Shown here one piece after another: positions 48,404-50,632 of a stretch of 50,632 nucleotides of DNA. The stretch's first letter is position 1. Each line of letters opens with the position of its first letter. The translations under genes were made by a program, and so were the position numbers. The stretch covers positions 1 to 50,632 of the forward strand of contig WTGA01000017.1 of NCBI GenBank assembly GCA_011523765.1, written 5' to 3'. The stretch comes from Gammaproteobacteria bacterium. GTDB lineage: Bacteria; Pseudomonadota; Gammaproteobacteria; Arenicellales; Poriferihabitantaceae. The notes under the pieces are model-generated. The model made no database searches, was not told where the DNA came from, and worked only from the letters and a program-made list of their open reading frames with translations.

Positions 48404-48905
48404 GCTTAAGCTTGAACTCTTGATTCATTTTCTTCTTGCAAGGCAGGATTGTACACCGGTGCCGGCGAACACGTAATAAATGCCTCGGTCTGTCTTGTTT
48501 GTGCCGGACCCATGCCAGAATCCCGTTTGACAAGGATACAAAACCAGTCATAATGTCGACCAAAGCATTGGGGATGCCAGATAGAGACCAATCAGGAAAG
48601 CCGGGACCGGGACAGTTGTCGTCGCGCCGGGCTGAAGTTCAAAAACGGAAAGCCCAATTATCTCGAAGAGACCTATCTTGATATTCGGGTCAAAGGAGCA
48701 GGTTCATTCACTACCATGGCTCACGAACGCGGGCGCGGAACACGGCTTGCTGGCTGGGGACGAGTAGCCGGGGTTCTCACCCACAAAGACCACTTATCGG
48801 AACCAGCCAGCGCGACCTGCGGGTGCCGACTGGATGGCACAAGCCGACAGTGAAGGTGATGGACATTTTGAGTAATGATACAATGACGGTTGTGGAGGTG
48901 GGTTT
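48404..48905. other. Intergenic region before the AAA15 ATPase gene
   Basis: About 500 bp without a supported gene. A frame on the plus strand from about 48611 to 48857 stays open for some 80 codons (GLKFKNGKPNYLEETYLDIR in its first part), but it has no start codon and no family I recognise, so it may be a gene relic. The GC content drops here toward the AT-rich pair downstream. Confidence 0.35.
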
Positions 48906-50240
48906 ATGACTCGAATCAAGAAATTCTTCCTGCGGGACATCCGTTGCTTTGGTGGTGGACATGAATTTGATATTCGTCCGTTAACTTTTTTCATTGGTGA
49001 AAACAGCACTGGGAAATCGACCGTCATGGGTTGTCTTCAGGCAGTGGGCAATTTATCCGGTTCCAGATTTGAACCCCATCTCGACTTCAATTCCGAACCG
49101 TATCAGATGGGAGCCTTTACTGATATCGTCAGAAGATCAAATCCTCGAAACAAACATTTTGAGCTGGGCCTTGAATTTGAAATTGAAGGAAAAGAATTAC
49201 GATATTTCCTCAACCTGACCGAAAGAGACCGAGGGTCCGAACCGATCATTTCTAACACGAGATTGGTATTTGATGATGAAGGTGAAATTGTTTTTTTCAA
49301 TCACGAAGGAGACCCGAAGAAAGGGATTGAGGTCACAGCTGGAAAAAATCAGGATGAATTTCATGTTTACGGAATGAGCCATCGGTTTGACGCGCCTTCT
49401 GGATATTTAGCCTATTTATGGTACTTGTTGCATGACTCTCTGGAAGATTTAGATGATGTTTCTGCCAAGCTGTTACAGTATCTGGACCGACACTTTCCTC
49501 CACGCCATAAAAAAGATAGTCATGCCGACCGATTCCATCACATGCGAAGATTGAGTTTTGATTTCTCCGGAATTCATAGCATTGCACCAATTCGCTCCAA
49601 ACCCAAGCGTACCTATGATCCTCTGAAAGAAACAGAGACTTCGGATGGCAGTGAAATCCCGATGACGCTGATGAACTTAAGCACATCAAGCGCCAGAGAA
49701 TGGGAGACTCTGAGAAAACAGTTATTGAGCTTTGGTCGGGCTTCTGGCCTGTTCTCTGATATTTCACTTAGAAGACTGGGTCGTTCCAAGAGTGACCCCT
49801 TTCAGTTGCGAATTAAGGTTAGGGGACCTGCTACAAACCTCATGGATGTAGGATACGGAATTAGCCAGGTTTTACCTATTTTGGTGCGTATTTTTACTAG
49901 GAAAAGAGCCAAATTTCTGTTGCAACAACCAGAGGTTCATCTGCATCCAAAGGGTCAGGCCGAACTTGCCTCTTTGTTGGTTGATATCAACAGAACACGT
50001 AAAAACTCCTTTGTCATCGAAACCCATAGTGATTACATGATAGACCGTGTTCGGATAGAGATATTGAATGGAAGAATCAAACCCGATGATGTTTCACTCA
50101 TTTATCTGGAACCTTTCGGTAACCAGGTAAAAACACATAATATTGGTTTTGACACTCAAGCCAATATGATCAACGTTCCTGTCGGCTATCGGGATTTTTT
50201 CTTTGATGAATCGGAGAAATTGCTTGGTTTTAAGGATTGA
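48906..50240 (+). CDS. AAA15/OLD-like ATPase of an ATPase-PIN pair
   Basis: A 444-residue ABC-type ATPase of the AAA15 group related to OLD-family proteins. Walker A is GENSTGKST (31-39). The signature region is LMDVGYGISQVLPIL. Walker B is LLQQPEVHLHPKG, with Gln before the Pro-Glu, and the H-switch is VIETHSDYMIDR. No Toprim or other nuclease domain follows; the PIN gene immediately downstream likely supplies that part. A GGAGG ribosome site precedes ATG 48906. The coding sequence is clearly AT-richer than the rest of the window, which points to recent acquisition. Such ATPases paired with a nuclease are common in phage defence and toxin systems, but this pair is not one I can name. Confidence 0.88.
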   Translation: MTRIKKFFLRDIRCFGGGHEFDIRPLTFFIGENSTGKSTVMGCLQAVGNLSGSRFEPHLDFNSEPYQMGAFTDIVRRSNPRNKHFELGLEFEIEGKELRYFLNLTERDRGSEPIISNTRLVFDDEGEIVFFNHEGDPKKGIEVTAGKNQDEFHVYGMSHRFDAPSGYLAYLWYLLHDSLEDLDDVSAKLLQYLDRHFPPRHKKDSHADRFHHMRRLSFDFSGIHSIAPIRSKPKRTYDPLKETETSDGSEIPMTLMNLSTSSAREWETLRKQLLSFGRASGLFSDISLRRLGRSKSDPFQLRIKVRGPATNLMDVGYGISQVLPILVRIFTRKRAKFLLQQPEVHLHPKGQAELASLLVDINRTRKNSFVIETHSDYMIDRVRIEILNGRIKPDDVSLIYLEPFGNQVKTHNIGFDTQANMINVPVGYRDFFFDESEKLLGFKD

Positions 50241-50243
50241 ATC

Positions 50244-50632
50244 ATGTGCCTGATTCTGGACGCCAATAAATACAGCGAATTGCTCGACCAGAACAACGAA
50301 GACATGCAACCAGTAAGGAATTGGATCCAGCATGACAATGGAAAAATAGTCTATGCGCCGACTGAAAAACTGAAGACGGAGCTTAACAAGCATCAATCGA
50401 TGAAGAATCGGATTGTTGAGTACAGGAAGGCAGGTCAAGTAAAAATGATTGATGAGAAAGAGGTCAATCAAGCAGAAATCAATTTAACAGGGCTCGTATC
50501 CAACGACAGTCACATTATTGCATTGGCTATTGTATCCAAAGCCAAATTGCTGGTTTCGGGAGATCAAGACCTGCACACTGATTTCAAGAAAACAACAAAT
50601 GGGCGCATCTATCAAAATAAACGCCATAAGCA
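50244..50632 (+). CDS. PIN-domain ribonuclease-like protein (partial, cut by window edge)
   Basis: The first 129 codons of a gene that runs off the window. It opens with LILDANKYSELL (Asp6, first acidic residue of the PIN site). Acidic residues Glu41/Glu46 follow. The second half has NDSHIIALAIVSKAKLLVSGDQDL, with Asp88 and Asp107/Asp109, the standard PIN C-terminal acidic cluster. PIN proteins cut RNA with Mg2+. ATG 50244 lies 3 bases after the ATPase stop, so the two are coupled and probably work together: the ATPase may sense or deliver and the PIN protein cut. The AT-rich base composition matches its neighbour. Confidence 0.85.
   Translation, partial: MCLILDANKYSELLDQNNEDMQPVRNWIQHDNGKIVYAPTEKLKTELNKHQSMKNRIVEYRKAGQVKMIDEKEVNQAEINLTGLVSNDSHIIALAIVSKAKLLVSGDQDLHTDFKKTTNGRIYQNKRHK

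Overview
The window reads as chromosomal DNA of a free-living or host-associated gammaproteobacterium that I cannot name further. The evidence is csiV directly downstream of mfd, the order thrS-infC-rpmI-rplT-pheS-pheT-ihfA-merR-tRNA-Pro, RNase E with a C-terminal tail, RlmD, and a 180-kDa-type NAD-glutamate dehydrogenase. Most of it is GC-rich with dense, short-spaced genes. The last 2 kb are clearly AT-richer.

Layout. 0.1-4.4 kb (minus strand): a complete TRAP transporter (dctP-dctQ-dctM) followed by an aminoglycoside/choline-kinase-type phosphotransferase. 4.5-8.7 kb (minus): mfd and csiV. 8.8-10 kb (plus): ispD-ispF of the MEP isoprenoid pathway. 10.1-11.1 kb (minus): chaC-hinT. 11.1-11.8 kb: gene-poor stretch with an IS110-family transposase remnant. 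11.8-17.3 kb (minus): a HugZ/pyridoxamine-oxidase-like protein and the giant NAD-glutamate dehydrogenase. 17.4-19.5 kb (plus): a PolB-type 3'-5' exonuclease and rlmD. 19.6-21.9 kb (minus): rne with a long leader. 22.8-31.0 kb (plus): tRNA-Val(GAC), the thrS-infC-rpmI-rplT-pheST-ihfA translation operon with an AUA-initiated infC, a MerR regulator and tRNA-Pro(GGG). 31.3-34.0 kb (plus): an acyl-CoA-dehydrogenase-fold protein that looks like a 3-sulfinopropanoyl-CoA desulfinase, and a TTC38-like TPR protein.

From 34 kb to the end the window is accessory in character. A minus-strand operon of about 9.5 kb encodes a 2153-residue protein with a STAND/AAA-type ATPase module, a 917-residue partner and a 92-residue two-helix membrane protein. 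It has one well-formed sigma70-type promoter with a palindrome at the start-site region. I do not recognise this trio as a named system; it is the best candidate here for an undescribed conflict or defence system. After a divergent RidA-family gene comes a decayed zone: a glutamate-synthase-like pseudogene, a DUF4143-type ATPase, and two inverted copies of a repeat of about 190 bp. A squalene-synthase-type gene follows, then an AT-rich pair: an AAA15/ABC-type ATPase and a PIN-domain protein cut by the window edge.
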